Shown: positions 27,712-34,996 of the stretch, piece by piece
How the letters are laid out: each line of letters begins with the position of its first letter
How positions within the stretch are numbered: the first letter of the stretch is position 1
Source: Cupriavidus taiwanensis
GTDB lineage: Bacteria > Pseudomonadota > Gammaproteobacteria > Burkholderiales > Burkholderiaceae
Direction: 5' to 3'
DNA length: 64,000 nt
Assembly: GCF_900250115.1 (NCBI RefSeq)
Contig: NZ_LT984803.1
Location: forward strand, 3,499,583 to 3,563,582
The notes under the pieces: generated by a model
Told to the model about the DNA's origin: nothing
Databases searched by the model: none
The model's input: only the letters and a program-made list of their open reading frames with translations
Position numbers and translations under genes: made by a program

Positions 27712-28641
27712 ATGTCCATCGCCATGGCCACCGAAGCCCCCGGCGCCTTCCAGGGCACCCTGACCGACAAACTCAAGGAACAGTTCGACGCCGGCCTGCT
27801 GTCGGGCCAGGAACTGCGCCCGGACTTCACCATCGCCCAGCCGGTGCACCGCTACACCAGCATCGACCACGCCATCTGGCGCAAGCTCTACGAGCGCCAG
27901 GCCGAGATGCTGCGCGGCCGCGTCAGCGACGAATTGCTGCAGGGGCTGGCCACGCTCGGCATGGAAAAGGACCGCGTGCCCGACTTCGACCAGCTCAACC
28001 AGACCCTGATGCGCGCCACCGGCTGGCAGGTCGTCGCCGTGCCCGGACTGGTGCCCGACGAGGTCTTCTTCGAACACCTGGCCAACCGCCGCTTCCCGGC
28101 CAGCTGGTGGATGCGCAAGCCCGAGCAGCTCGACTACCTGCAGGAGCCCGACTGCTTCCATGACGTGTTCGGCCATGTGCCGCTGCTGATCAACCCGGTC
28201 TTTGCCGACTATATGGAAGCCTACGGCAAGGGCGGCCTGAAGGCGGCGGGACTGGGCGCGCTGGAGATGCTGTCGCGGCTGTACTGGTACACCGTCGAAT
28301 TCGGCCTGATCCGCACCCCGCAAGGGTTGCGCATCTATGGCGCCGGCATCGTGTCGAGCCAGGGCGAGTCGATCTACAGCCTGGACTCGGCCAGCCCCAA
28401 CCGGATCGGCTTCGACGTGCGCCGCATCATGCGCACGCGCTACCGCATCGACACCTTCCAGAAGACCTACTTCGTGATCGACAGCTTCGAGCAATTGTTC
28501 GACGCCACCCGCCCGGATTTCGCGCCGCTGTACGAAGCCCTGCGCGCCCAGCCGACGCTGGGCGCGGGCGACATCGCCGAGGGCGACCAGGTGCTCAGCG
28601 CCGGCACCCGCGAAGGCTGGGCCGATACCGAAGACATCTGA
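27712..28641 (+). CDS. phhA: Phenylalanine 4-monooxygenase
   Basis: Tetrahydropterin- and Fe(II)-dependent hydroxylation of phenylalanine to tyrosine. The 309-residue bacterial form lacks the long N-terminal regulatory domain of the animal enzyme. The iron ligands are the two His of HDVFGH near residues 150-155 and the Glu in YWYTVEFGL. The pterin-binding VPGLVPDEVFFEHLANRRFP is also present. The start at 27712 has AGGAG upstream; earlier in-frame ATGs fall in the promoter. phhB, which regenerates the pterin, follows 177 bp downstream. Confidence 0.96.
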   Translation: MSIAMATEAPGAFQGTLTDKLKEQFDAGLLSGQELRPDFTIAQPVHRYTSIDHAIWRKLYERQAEMLRGRVSDELLQGLATLGMEKDRVPDFDQLNQTLMRATGWQVVAVPGLVPDEVFFEHLANRRFPASWWMRKPEQLDYLQEPDCFHDVFGHVPLLINPVFADYMEAYGKGGLKAAGLGALEMLSRLYWYTVEFGLIRTPQGLRIYGAGIVSSQGESIYSLDSASPNRIGFDVRRIMRTRYRIDTFQKTYFVIDSFEQLFDATRPDFAPLYEALRAQPTLGAGDIAEGDQVLSAGTREGWADTEDI

Positions 28642-28818
28642 TCCAGCGCCGCGCGCGCAAACCGGGGGCGCCCTGCCCCCGCCCTGCCCCATTCCCCGCT
28701 TTGTGAAACAATGCCGGCATGCCCGCCGCCCCGGCGCGGGCGGGCCGGCTGTCCGCATGGTGCGCATCGTCCGCACCGCGCGGCCTTCGTTTTTTCCAGG
28801 AACCAGATCGAGCCCACC

Positions 28819-29118
28819 ATGACCCCTCTGTCCCCGCAAGCCCGTGCCACGCTGCTCGCCGAACTGCCCGGCTGGACCACCGTCGCCGACCGCGATGCGA
28901 TCTTCAAGCGCTTTACCTTCCACGACTTCAACGCCGCCTTCGGCTTCATGACGCGCGTGGCGATCCAGGCCGAAAAGGCCGACCACCACCCGGAATGGTT
29001 CAACGTCTACAACCGGGTCGACATCACGCTGTCCACGCATGACGCCAACGGCCTGACCCAGCGCGACATCGACCTGGCCCACTTCATCGAGCGCGCCGCC
29101 GATGCGGTGACCAACTGA
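28819..29118 (+). CDS. phhB: Pterin-4a-carbinolamine dehydratase
   Basis: Dehydrates 4a-hydroxytetrahydropterin formed by PhhA so the cofactor can be recycled. It has 99 residues, normal for the family. The active-site block is [29 protein letters not shown], with the catalytic His pair and the WFNVYN turn. The ATG at 28819 has only a weak ribosome site; the 177-bp gap after phhA may carry its own promoter or simply be a long leader. Confidence 0.95.
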   Translation: MTPLSPQARATLLAELPGWTTVADRDAIFKRFTFHDFNAAFGFMTRVAIQAEKADHHPEWFNVYNRVDITLSTHDANGLTQRDIDLAHFIERAADAVTN

Positions 29119-29181
29119 TGGCGCGGCCGCCGTGGCGGGCGGCTGTAGGCTAACCGTAAGCAAGCGCGCGGCGGCGCCTAG

Positions 29182-29187
29182 TACAAT
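29182..29187 (+). promoter_or_regulatory. Possible -10 element (TACAAT) for the two-component operon
   Basis: TACAAT lies 90 bp upstream of the response-regulator start, in the 159-bp gap after phhB. No good -35 is seen at 16-18 bp, so the site is tentative. Confidence 0.3.
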
Positions 29188-29277
29188 CTGCGGCAGGCCC
29201 GCGCCGCCGTGTGCGCCGTGGGCCCCTGCCCCTGTCTGCCTGCCCGCCATGCCCAACGTCCTTCCCGAGCTGCCGCC

Positions 29278-29982
29278 ATGCGTATCCTGCTGATCGAGGA
29301 CGACCGCCAGATTGCCAGTGGCGTCGAAGCCGGCCTGTCCCGCGCCGGCCACCAGGTACGCGTCGTCCACGACGGCGTCTATGCCACCGAACACCTGCTG
29401 CGCGAGCAGCATGATTTGGTCATCCTCGACCTGGGCCTGCCCGGCATCGACGGCATGACCCTGCTGGCGCGCTACCGCGCCCGCAACCGCACCACCCCCG
29501 TCATCATCCTGACCGCGCGCGACGAGCTGGAGGACAAGCTCTCGGGACTGAACGCCGGCGCCGACGACTACCTGATCAAACCCTTCGCCCTGCCCGAGCT
29601 GGAAGCGCGCGTGCGCGTGCTGCTGCGCCGCAGCCAGCATGGCGAGGCCGCGCCCGAGCGCGACGTGCGCCTGGGCCGGCTGCGCCTGTCCGGCAACGAC
29701 CGCCGCATGTTTATCGACGCGCGCCCGCTCGAGCTGTCGCCGCGCGAGTTCGCGGTGCTGGAGCTGCTGCTGCAGCGCCAGGGCCGCGTGGTCAGCAAGG
29801 CCCAGCTGCAGGACCACCTGGCCACCTTTGCCCACCCCGCCGGCGAAGGCGGCGATACCGTCGGCGACACCGCGATCGAGGTCTACGTGCACCGCGTGCG
29901 CAAGAAGCTCGAGGACAGCGACGTCGAGATCGTCACCGTGCGTGGCTTCGGCTACCTGCTGCAGATCCGCGCCGGACAATGA
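29278..29982 (+). CDS. OmpR-family response regulator (TctD/QseB-like)
   Basis: A 234-residue response regulator with a receiver domain (MRILLIEDD acidic pocket, phosphoacceptor Asp in LVILDLGLPGIDG, Thr in LTARD, Lys in YLIKPFA) and a C-terminal OmpR winged helix ending EIVTVRGFGYLLQ. The paired kinase begins 57 bp downstream. Kinases with the 2CSK_N domain belong to the TctE group, which controls tricarboxylate or other organic-acid uptake, so a similar role is possible; no transporter is adjacent to support it. Confidence 0.92.
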   Translation: MRILLIEDDRQIASGVEAGLSRAGHQVRVVHDGVYATEHLLREQHDLVILDLGLPGIDGMTLLARYRARNRTTPVIILTARDELEDKLSGLNAGADDYLIKPFALPELEARVRVLLRRSQHGEAAPERDVRLGRLRLSGNDRRMFIDARPLELSPREFAVLELLLQRQGRVVSKAQLQDHLATFAHPAGEGGDTVGDTAIEVYVHRVRKKLEDSDVEIVTVRGFGYLLQIRAGQ

Positions 29983-30038
29983 AACCGCTCCGGCCGCGCC
30001 GATCCGACCCGCGGCCCTGGCCTTCGGCCTAGCCGGCA

Positions 30039-31736
30039 ATGTGGCCTCGCTCCCGCACCTCCTCCCGGGTTTCCTGGCGCACGGCCTCCCGCATCGCAAC
30101 GCGGAACGTGCCCCCGTCTTCCGCTGCGGCTGACGCCGCCGGCGCCAGCCCTGCGCCCGCGGCGACGCGCCAGGCTTCCCGCCCCGGCTCCAATATCAGC
30201 CTGCGCGTGCACCTGCTGCGCGCGCTGGCCACGCCGCTGTTCGCGCTGGTGCTGACCAGCGGTTCGCTGTCGTACTGGCTGGCGGCGCACTACACCACGC
30301 AGGTGTTCGACCGCGCGCTGTACGGGGTGGCCAACAACATCGCCCAGCAGATCCGCATCGCCGGCCCGCGCCTGGAGCAGGACATCCCGATGATCGCGCA
30401 GACGCTGGTCGAGGCCGAGGGCACCGACCGCATCTACTGGCGCATCCACGGCCCCGACGGGCTCATCGGCGGCATGGACACCTGGCTGGGCTACGGCACC
30501 GGCCAGACCACGCTGCATGACGCGCGCCTGTTCTACGCCTGGTTCAGCGGCCGCCAGGTGCGCGCGGTGCGGCTGCCGGTGATGCTGCCCAGCGCGGCGG
30601 TGGACGAACTCGGCACCAGCGAGGCCGGCAAAGCCGCACGCGGGCCGATCGTGGTCGAGGTGGCGGAACTGCTGGACCGGCGCGAGACCGCCGCCAACGA
30701 GATCCTGCTGTCGGTGTCGGTGCCGCTGATCCTGCTGCTGCTGGTCGGCAGCCTGATCCTGTCGCACGTGCTCAAGGAAGAGCTGGTGCCGCTGCAGATC
30801 CTGGCCGACAAGCTCAACCGCCAGACCGCGCGCTCGCTGGCGGCGCTGGACGAAACCCAGGTGCCGGCCGAGGTGGCGCCGCTGATCCGCGGCCTGAACG
30901 CGCTGCTGGCGCGGCTGCGCGACGCGCTCGACGCGCAGCGCAAGTTCATTGCCGATGCCGCGCACCAGCTGCGCACGCCGCTGACCGCGGTCAAGCTGCA
31001 TGCCGACCGGGCGCAGACCGCCGATTCGCTGGAAGTGGCCCGCCATGCGCTGCGCGAGGTGCAGACCGCGGCGGACCGCGCGGTGCGGCTGTCCAACCAG
31101 CTGCTGTCCCTGGCGCGGGCCGAGCCCGGGCTGTCGCTGGAACGGCTGGGGCCGGTCGAACACTTCGACCTGGCCGAGCTGGCCTTCGAGATCGGCGCCG
31201 AGTGGGTGCCGCAGGCGCTGGCGCGCCGCATCGACCTGGGCTTCGAGATCCTGCCCGGCCCCACCTTCACCGGCAGTGCGCCGGCCGTGGTGCGCGGCAA
31301 CCGGCTGCTGATGCGCGAGGCGCTGTCCAACCTGATCGACAATGCGGTGAAATACGTGCCGTCGGGCGGACGCATCACGGTGCGCGCCGGCGGCGAGGCC
31401 ATGGGTCACCGCGGCATGGCGGTGGTGATGGTGGAAGACAACGGCCCCGGCATCCCGCCGCAGCGGCGCGAGGAAGTGTTCAAGCGCTTCTTCCGCGGCG
31501 ACCGCGCGCCGGAGCCCGGCGGCGGCCGCGCCGACCAGGTGGGCGGCGCCGGTCTGGGGCTGGCCATCGTGCATGAGATCGTGACCCTGCACCACGGCAC
31601 CATCCGCATCGAGGACGTGCCGCCCGCGCCGGGCGCGGCGGCCCAACCCACCGCCACGGACAGCACGCCCGCGCGGCGCGCGGTGATGCGCTTCGTGATC
31701 CGGATCCCCTGCGAGCCGGCAGGGTCGGTGGCCTGA
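30039..31736 (+). CDS. Two-component sensor histidine kinase, TctE-like
   Basis: Inner-membrane kinase of 565 residues. A Ser/Ala/Pro-rich N-terminal stretch of about 50 residues is followed by a membrane helix (LLRALATPLFALVLTSGSLS), a periplasmic 2CSK_N-type domain, a second helix (SVPLILLLLVGSLILSHVL), then HAMP-like sequence, the H-box FIADAAHQLRTPL, and an ATPase domain with NLIDNAVKY, VEDNGPGIPP and GAGLGLAIV. Signals are unknown. Partner of the response regulator just upstream. Confidence 0.9.
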   Translation: MWPRSRTSSRVSWRTASRIATRNVPPSSAAADAAGASPAPAATRQASRPGSNISLRVHLLRALATPLFALVLTSGSLSYWLAAHYTTQVFDRALYGVANNIAQQIRIAGPRLEQDIPMIAQTLVEAEGTDRIYWRIHGPDGLIGGMDTWLGYGTGQTTLHDARLFYAWFSGRQVRAVRLPVMLPSAAVDELGTSEAGKAARGPIVVEVAELLDRRETAANEILLSVSVPLILLLLVGSLILSHVLKEELVPLQILADKLNRQTARSLAALDETQVPAEVAPLIRGLNALLARLRDALDAQRKFIADAAHQLRTPLTAVKLHADRAQTADSLEVARHALREVQTAADRAVRLSNQLLSLARAEPGLSLERLGPVEHFDLAELAFEIGAEWVPQALARRIDLGFEILPGPTFTGSAPAVVRGNRLLMREALSNLIDNAVKYVPSGGRITVRAGGEAMGHRGMAVVMVEDNGPGIPPQRREEVFKRFFRGDRAPEPGGGRADQVGGAGLGLAIVHEIVTLHHGTIRIEDVPPAPGAAAQPTATDSTPARRAVMRFVIRIPCEPAGSVA

Positions 31737-31761
31737 ACCCGCTGCGGCGCGGGCGGCGGCC

Positions 31762-32277
31762 TTACTTGGCCTTCTTTTTCTTTTCCTTGGGCGCCAGCAT
31801 GGTGCCGCGGCATTGCGGGCTGCCGCAGCGGCACTCGAATTCCTTCTTCAGCTTGGCGGTATAGCGCGCGTCGATCACCAGGCCGTAGTCATAGAACAGC
31901 TCCTCGCCCTGGGCAATGTCGCGCAGCGCGTGAATGAAGACGCGGCCCTTCTTTTCACGCGCCTCGCAGTTGGGCTCGCAGGCGTGGTTGATCCAGCGCG
32001 CGCGGTTGCCGCCGTACTTGGCGTCGATGACGCTGCCGTCGTCCAGGCTGAAGTAGAAGGTGTGGTTGGGATCGCCGGGATCGTGCGGATGGCGCTCCAG
32101 CGCCTTCTTCCAAGAGATGTGCTCGCCCTTGTACTCGATCACCCGCTCGCCCTCGGCAATCGGGGCGATGGCATAGACGCCCTTGCCGTGCACGCCCGAC
32201 TGGCGCACCTCGATCCGGTCGCTCGCCGTTTTCTTGCTGCTCTCGCCCGCTGCCTTGCGCTTTGCCTTGTCCGCCAT
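31762..32277 (-). CDS. SET-domain protein methyltransferase (eukaryote-like)
   Basis: A 171-residue protein that is almost entirely a SET domain, using S-adenosylmethionine to methylate protein lysine. Seen are SGVHGKGVYAIAPIAEGERV, the AdoMet/active-site block ARWINHACEPNCEA, the catalytic Tyr region EELFYDYG, and a post-SET cysteine cluster CRCGSPQCRGTM. Both tails are Lys-rich (ADKAKRKAAGESSKK and KEKKKKAK). The start at 32277 is chosen; the longer frame is unlike the family. Bacterial SET proteins of known function modify histone-like or ribosomal proteins. The HU gene lies 1.1 kb away, making HU an obvious candidate substrate, which is inference. Confidence 0.9.
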   Translation of the reverse strand: MADKAKRKAAGESSKKTASDRIEVRQSGVHGKGVYAIAPIAEGERVIEYKGEHISWKKALERHPHDPGDPNHTFYFSLDDGSVIDAKYGGNRARWINHACEPNCEAREKKGRVFIHALRDIAQGEELFYDYGLVIDARYTAKLKKEFECRCGSPQCRGTMLAPKEKKKKAK

Positions 32278-32478
32278 TTGCCTGTCCGTGCTTTCGCCTG
32301 TTGTGCCTGGGTGGCCGGTGCCGGCCACCCGGCGCGAGCGGGGATGATACCGGGGCGACCGCGACACGTATACGTAGCTACACCTCCCTGCCTTCCTGCC
32401 AGCCGCCCGAGCCGCGTCCCCACGACGTATACGGCCAACGGCTCACCGGGTATACGCCCCACTCGCATACCAGCCGCA

Positions 32479-32509
32479 TGTGGATAACCCGGGCCCGATC
32501 TGTGGACAA
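32479..32509 (-). promoter_or_regulatory. Tandem DnaA boxes
   Basis: TGTGGATAA at 32479-32487 is the exact complement of the consensus box TTATCCACA. TGTGGACAA at 32501-32509 is a one-mismatch copy in the same orientation, 22 bp away (two helical turns). Confidence 0.7.
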
Positions 32510-32682
32510 GGACGCGGATTGGGTGTGGGCTGCCTGGGGCTGGCATGGGGATGCCTCGGGCATAAGTCGGAGAGGGTCCGGCTCGCACCTCATCCATCGG
32601 GCTGAGTCTTCCACTTCGGCCAACATTCGACGAGACCACTTCTCGTTTACGTAAACCCTTGAAGGCAAAGATGTTTACGGGG

Positions 32683-32691
32683 TTTTCCACA
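32683..32691 (+). promoter_or_regulatory. DnaA-box-like 9-mer
   Basis: TTTTCCACA, one base from the consensus TTATCCACA, inside the GTWWAC cluster. Confidence 0.5.
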
Positions 32692-32989
32692 GCGGGCGCG
32701 GGGGTTTACCTACTACTACTATCTGTATACATGAAAGAAAAAGGTAAACCGAAAGAACGACGCCGGCGCTGAGGCATCATCCGAAAGGCGACAGGCGTAA
32801 ACCGCAGGTTTGCGAGAGACTTTCTGTTTGTCCATGGGGCGGCGTGTATACCGGCGACGTAAACACGGCGGCAAGATCGATTGACGCGGTATACGCGCAT
32901 GCCGCCGATGCCGGTTTAGCGCGGCGGCAGATGGTGCATGCATGCGCCGAATAACGCTGAACAGTGCTGGCTGTAGCGCCGACCTGGAC

Positions 32990-33100
32990 ATGCACCATAG
33001 TGCATCTGAGTTCATTGGAGCCCTGCAGGGCCTCCAGTCCGTTCAGCACGCCCGGGGTGCCCCTGCCCCCGGAGAGCGTCTCAAGGCCGTCAGCGGCCTT
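32990..33100. ncRNA. Possible structured RNA segment (series of hairpins)
   Basis: Several stems follow one another: ATGCAC-CATA-GTGCAT (32990-33005), GGAGCCCTGCAGGGCCTCC (33017-33035), and AAGGCCG-TCAG-CGGCCTT (33083-33100), with a weaker GC stem near 33046-33063. The stretch has no reading frame that I trust. It could be a small RNA or the HU leader; no promoter or T-run terminator is clear, so this is only a suggestion. Confidence 0.25.
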
Positions 33101-33403
33101 CTGCAGGCGCCTGGCGGGGGTATACCGTGCCACGCCGATTGCGGCAGCCAAAGTCGCCTGGCGCACGGCATTTGCCGTTTACGCCTCTATTCCTGCCGCT
33201 GGCGGGCCCCGACGTGACCCCCTCGATTTGCCGCCAGCCCCGTGCTGGCGCGGCCTTGCGGAAACGACCAGGTAACAATCTGTTCCCGGTGCGCCTTGTC
33301 CGACACGGTATCATGTGGCCCGCGGCGTCTTAGCCGGAGCGGTGCCAGCCTGGCCGCCCGGCCGCGGACGCCTGTGTTTTATAAACTCGATACGGAGTGA
33401 AGC

Positions 33404-33682
33404 ATGACGAAAACCGAACTGATCGACGCTATCGCAGCCGGGGTGGACGGTCTGACCAAGGCCAAGGCGGAACAGGCACTGAACGTGACCCTGTCGGCCA
33501 TCATGGACGCTGTGGCCAAGGGTGACACGCTGAGCCTCATCGGCTTTGGCACGTTCAGCAAGGGCGAGCGTGGCGAGCGCATGGCGCGCAACCCGCGTAC
33601 CGGCGAAGAAATCAAGGTCGAAGCCGCCAAGACCGTGAAGTTCAAGGCTGGCCAGAAGTTCAAGGACGCTGTCAACCAGTGA
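33404..33682 (+). CDS. hupB: HU-family DNA-binding protein
   Basis: Small nucleoid protein of 92 residues, full length for HU. It opens MTKTELIDAIAAGVDGLTKA, has the dimer core GDTLSLIGFGTF, the DNA-clamping arm GERMARNPRTGEEIKVEA and ends VKFKAGQKFKDAVNQ. It bends DNA without strong sequence preference and often assists DnaA at origins. GGAG lies eight bases before the ATG. It is flanked on both sides by DnaA-box clusters, and a SET methyltransferase lies 1.1 kb upstream on the other strand. Confidence 0.96.
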   Translation: MTKTELIDAIAAGVDGLTKAKAEQALNVTLSAIMDAVAKGDTLSLIGFGTFSKGERGERMARNPRTGEEIKVEAAKTVKFKAGQKFKDAVNQ

Positions 33683-33777
33683 TCCTGACGGGCTGCGCTG
33701 CAGAGCCCGGTATTGCCTGACCCCGCCATGCCGCCGCCCCGGTGCCCGAGGGCGCAGGCGCGCGCCAGGCGGGGACG

Positions 33778-33786
33778 TTATCCACA
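33778..33786 (+). promoter_or_regulatory. Consensus DnaA box
   Basis: TTATCCACA, a perfect consensus box in the 324-bp gap between HU and the DUF2272 lipoprotein gene. The rest of that gap before the 12-bp array shows nothing else that I can assign. Confidence 0.7.
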
Positions 33787-33948
33787 GTCGTGAACTGAAG
33801 ATCCTGCAGTATCCGCCGCATCGCCCGCTCCGCGCCTGGGCGATGGCGCGCCAAGTCTTTCAACGGGCGTCCAGCCTTGGCCAGAACTCGCCATGCCGGG
33901 CGCCGTGCCATGTGGGGCCAACATGCTTGCCCGTCCGCAGCACCGCAG

Positions 33949-34005
33949 ATCTCCACAGCGTTATGCACAACGCTTTCCACAGCCGATTCCACAGCGTTCT
34001 CCACA
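33949..34005 (+). repeat. Five DnaA-box-like 9-mers at exact 12-bp spacing (iteron-like array)
   Basis: The 9-mers ATCTCCACA (33949), TTATGCACA (33961), CTTTCCACA (33973), GATTCCACA (33985) and TTCTCCACA (33997) each start 12 bp after the one before; spacers are GCG, ACG, GCC and GCG. TTATGCACA fits the relaxed box TTWTNCACA; the others share CCACA and one or two upstream bases. Because 12 is a multiple of three, the array also reads as four-residue repeats (SPQR, YAQR, FPQP, IPQR) if the downstream gene starts early. Confidence 0.7.
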
Positions 34006-34006
34006 G

Positions 34007-34921
34007 GTGCGTGCGCCGCTGCGCGCCGCCTGTGCGGCCGCGCTGCTGGCGCTGCTGAGCGCCTGCACCACGCTCATCGAGCCGGCCCGGCCGCAGGCGC
34101 GGGCGCTGCCGGACACTGAGCGGCCGGTGACGAGCCCGGGCGCCACGCCGCGCGAGCGCATCGTCGAGATCGCCACCCAGGAATGGACCCGCTGGGGCGG
34201 ACAGGTGGTGCGGCTGGGCCGCGACGACACCTCTTGCGTGACCTACAGTCCGGTGCCGGCGCCGGAATTGCCAGCCGAGCTGCCGCCGTCGTATCCGACC
34301 GACGCCGCCGCGCCTGCCGTGGCCACCACCGATACCGAGTCCAAGACCAACGGCAACCCGCCGCCGGCAGCCAGCTGCCTTTCTTTCCCGGACGGCACCG
34401 GCATGGAGGCCACCCCGCTGGGCTGCACGCTGGCGCGCCGCTACTGGGGCATCGTCGGCGAAACGCCCGGCTGCAGGCAGGTCACGCAGGGCGCGTGGGC
34501 CTGGTCGGCGGTCTTTGTTTCATGGGTCCTGCGCAAGGCTGGGCTGGACGAGCGCCAGTTCCTGACTGGCCAGTCGCACTCGATGTACGTGGTCGATGCC
34601 CGCGACGGCATCCTGCCCCATCCCGCATTCCGCATCGAGCCGGTGCCGGCGATGCCCCGCCCCGGCGACATCATCTGCGCCGGCCGCGGCCGTGACCGCT
34701 ATCTCGAGGACATTGCCGAGATTGGTTTCGGCACCACGCCGATGCATTGCGACATCGTGGTCGCCGTGGATCCGGCCGCGCGCGTGGTGCGCGCCATCGG
34801 CGGCAACGTCCAGCAATCGGTATCGATGGAAGAGATCGAGCTGGGCGATTCGGGCCGGCTCGACGGGGTCACCAACTCGCACATGCCGTGGCTGCTGGTG
34901 ATGCGCAACGACCTGCAGTAG
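34007..34921 (+). CDS. DUF2272 lipoprotein
   Basis: Putative envelope lipoprotein of 304 residues. From the GTG at 34007 it reads a compact signal peptide ending in the lipobox LLSAC, then a Pro-rich linker and a DUF2272 domain with WAWSAVFVSWVLRKAGLDERQF, HSMYVVDARDG, RPGDIICAGR and MHCDIVVAV; this layout resembles NlpC/P60-like or CHAP amidase folds with a Cys/His pair. The function is unproven. An upstream ATG at 33923 would add 28 residues encoded by the 12-bp array and place the lipobox abnormally deep, so I prefer the GTG although its ribosome site is poor. Confidence 0.75.
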   Translation: MRAPLRAACAAALLALLSACTTLIEPARPQARALPDTERPVTSPGATPRERIVEIATQEWTRWGGQVVRLGRDDTSCVTYSPVPAPELPAELPPSYPTDAAAPAVATTDTESKTNGNPPPAASCLSFPDGTGMEATPLGCTLARRYWGIVGETPGCRQVTQGAWAWSAVFVSWVLRKAGLDERQFLTGQSHSMYVVDARDGILPHPAFRIEPVPAMPRPGDIICAGRGRDRYLEDIAEIGFGTTPMHCDIVVAVDPAARVVRAIGGNVQQSVSMEEIELGDSGRLDGVTNSHMPWLLVMRNDLQ

Positions 34922-34936
34922 GCCGGTGTATCGATG

Positions 34937-34979
34937 CGATTTATCAGCGAACGGTCAATTGCTGCGCGCTGATAAATCG
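34937..34979. repeat. 13-bp perfect inverted repeat between convergent genes
   Basis: CGATTTATCAGCG (34937-34949) and CGCTGATAAATCG (34967-34979) enclose a 17-bp loop. It lies between the stops of the DUF2272 gene and dinB, so it may end one or both transcripts, but neither side has a real T-run. It is AT-richer than its surroundings. Confidence 0.6.
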
Positions 34980-34996
34980 AGTAAATATTCGTGCGC

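Larger units (their letters stand above)
32366..33182. repeat. Cluster of 15 GTATAC / GTTTAC / GTAAAC hexamers
   Basis: GTATAC starts at 32368, 32427, 32450, 32725, 32846, 32889 and 33120. GTTTAC starts at 32645, 32673, 32704 and 33177; its complement GTAAAC starts at 32651, 32744, 32797 and 32859. Two adjacent copies form the perfect 12-bp palindrome GTTTACGTAAAC (32645-32656), and another sits in ACGTATACGT (32366-32375) next to GTAGCTAC (32374-32381). Many copies are flanked by G on one side, giving G-GTWTAC-G. At about two thirds G+C, well under one such hexamer would be expected in 0.8 kb. The binding factor is unknown. Confidence 0.8.
32278..33403. other. 1.1-kb non-coding tract upstream of HU, rich in short palindromes
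   Basis: No credible gene is seen on either strand: candidate frames have no recognisable domain and are peppered with Val-Tyr pairs that are only the readout of GTATAC or GTTTAC motifs. The tract is clearly less GC-rich than its flanks between about 32640 and 32900. It contains the GTWWAC cluster, three DnaA-box-like 9-mers, several possible RNA hairpins and presumably the promoters of the SET gene (-) and HU (+). Confidence 0.75.

Noticed and set aside
32378..32900. Minus-strand frames of 96 and 64 codons rich in Val-Tyr pairs
   Set aside because: The Val-Tyr pairs are the direct readout of GTATAC and GTTTAC motifs. There is no good ribosome site, domain or codon bias, so the DNA motif explains the pattern.
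32366..34005. Whole region as a plasmid-type or second-chromosome replication origin
   Set aside because: Boxes and iteron-like repeats are present, but there is no rep, parA or parB gene and the flanking genes are ordinary chromosomal ones. Kept only as a possible regulatory or titration locus.
33893..34006. Upstream in-frame extension of the DUF2272 lipoprotein
   Set aside because: It would place the lipobox Cys near residue 58 and translate the 12-bp box array. The GTG at 34007 gives a normal lipoprotein signal peptide.
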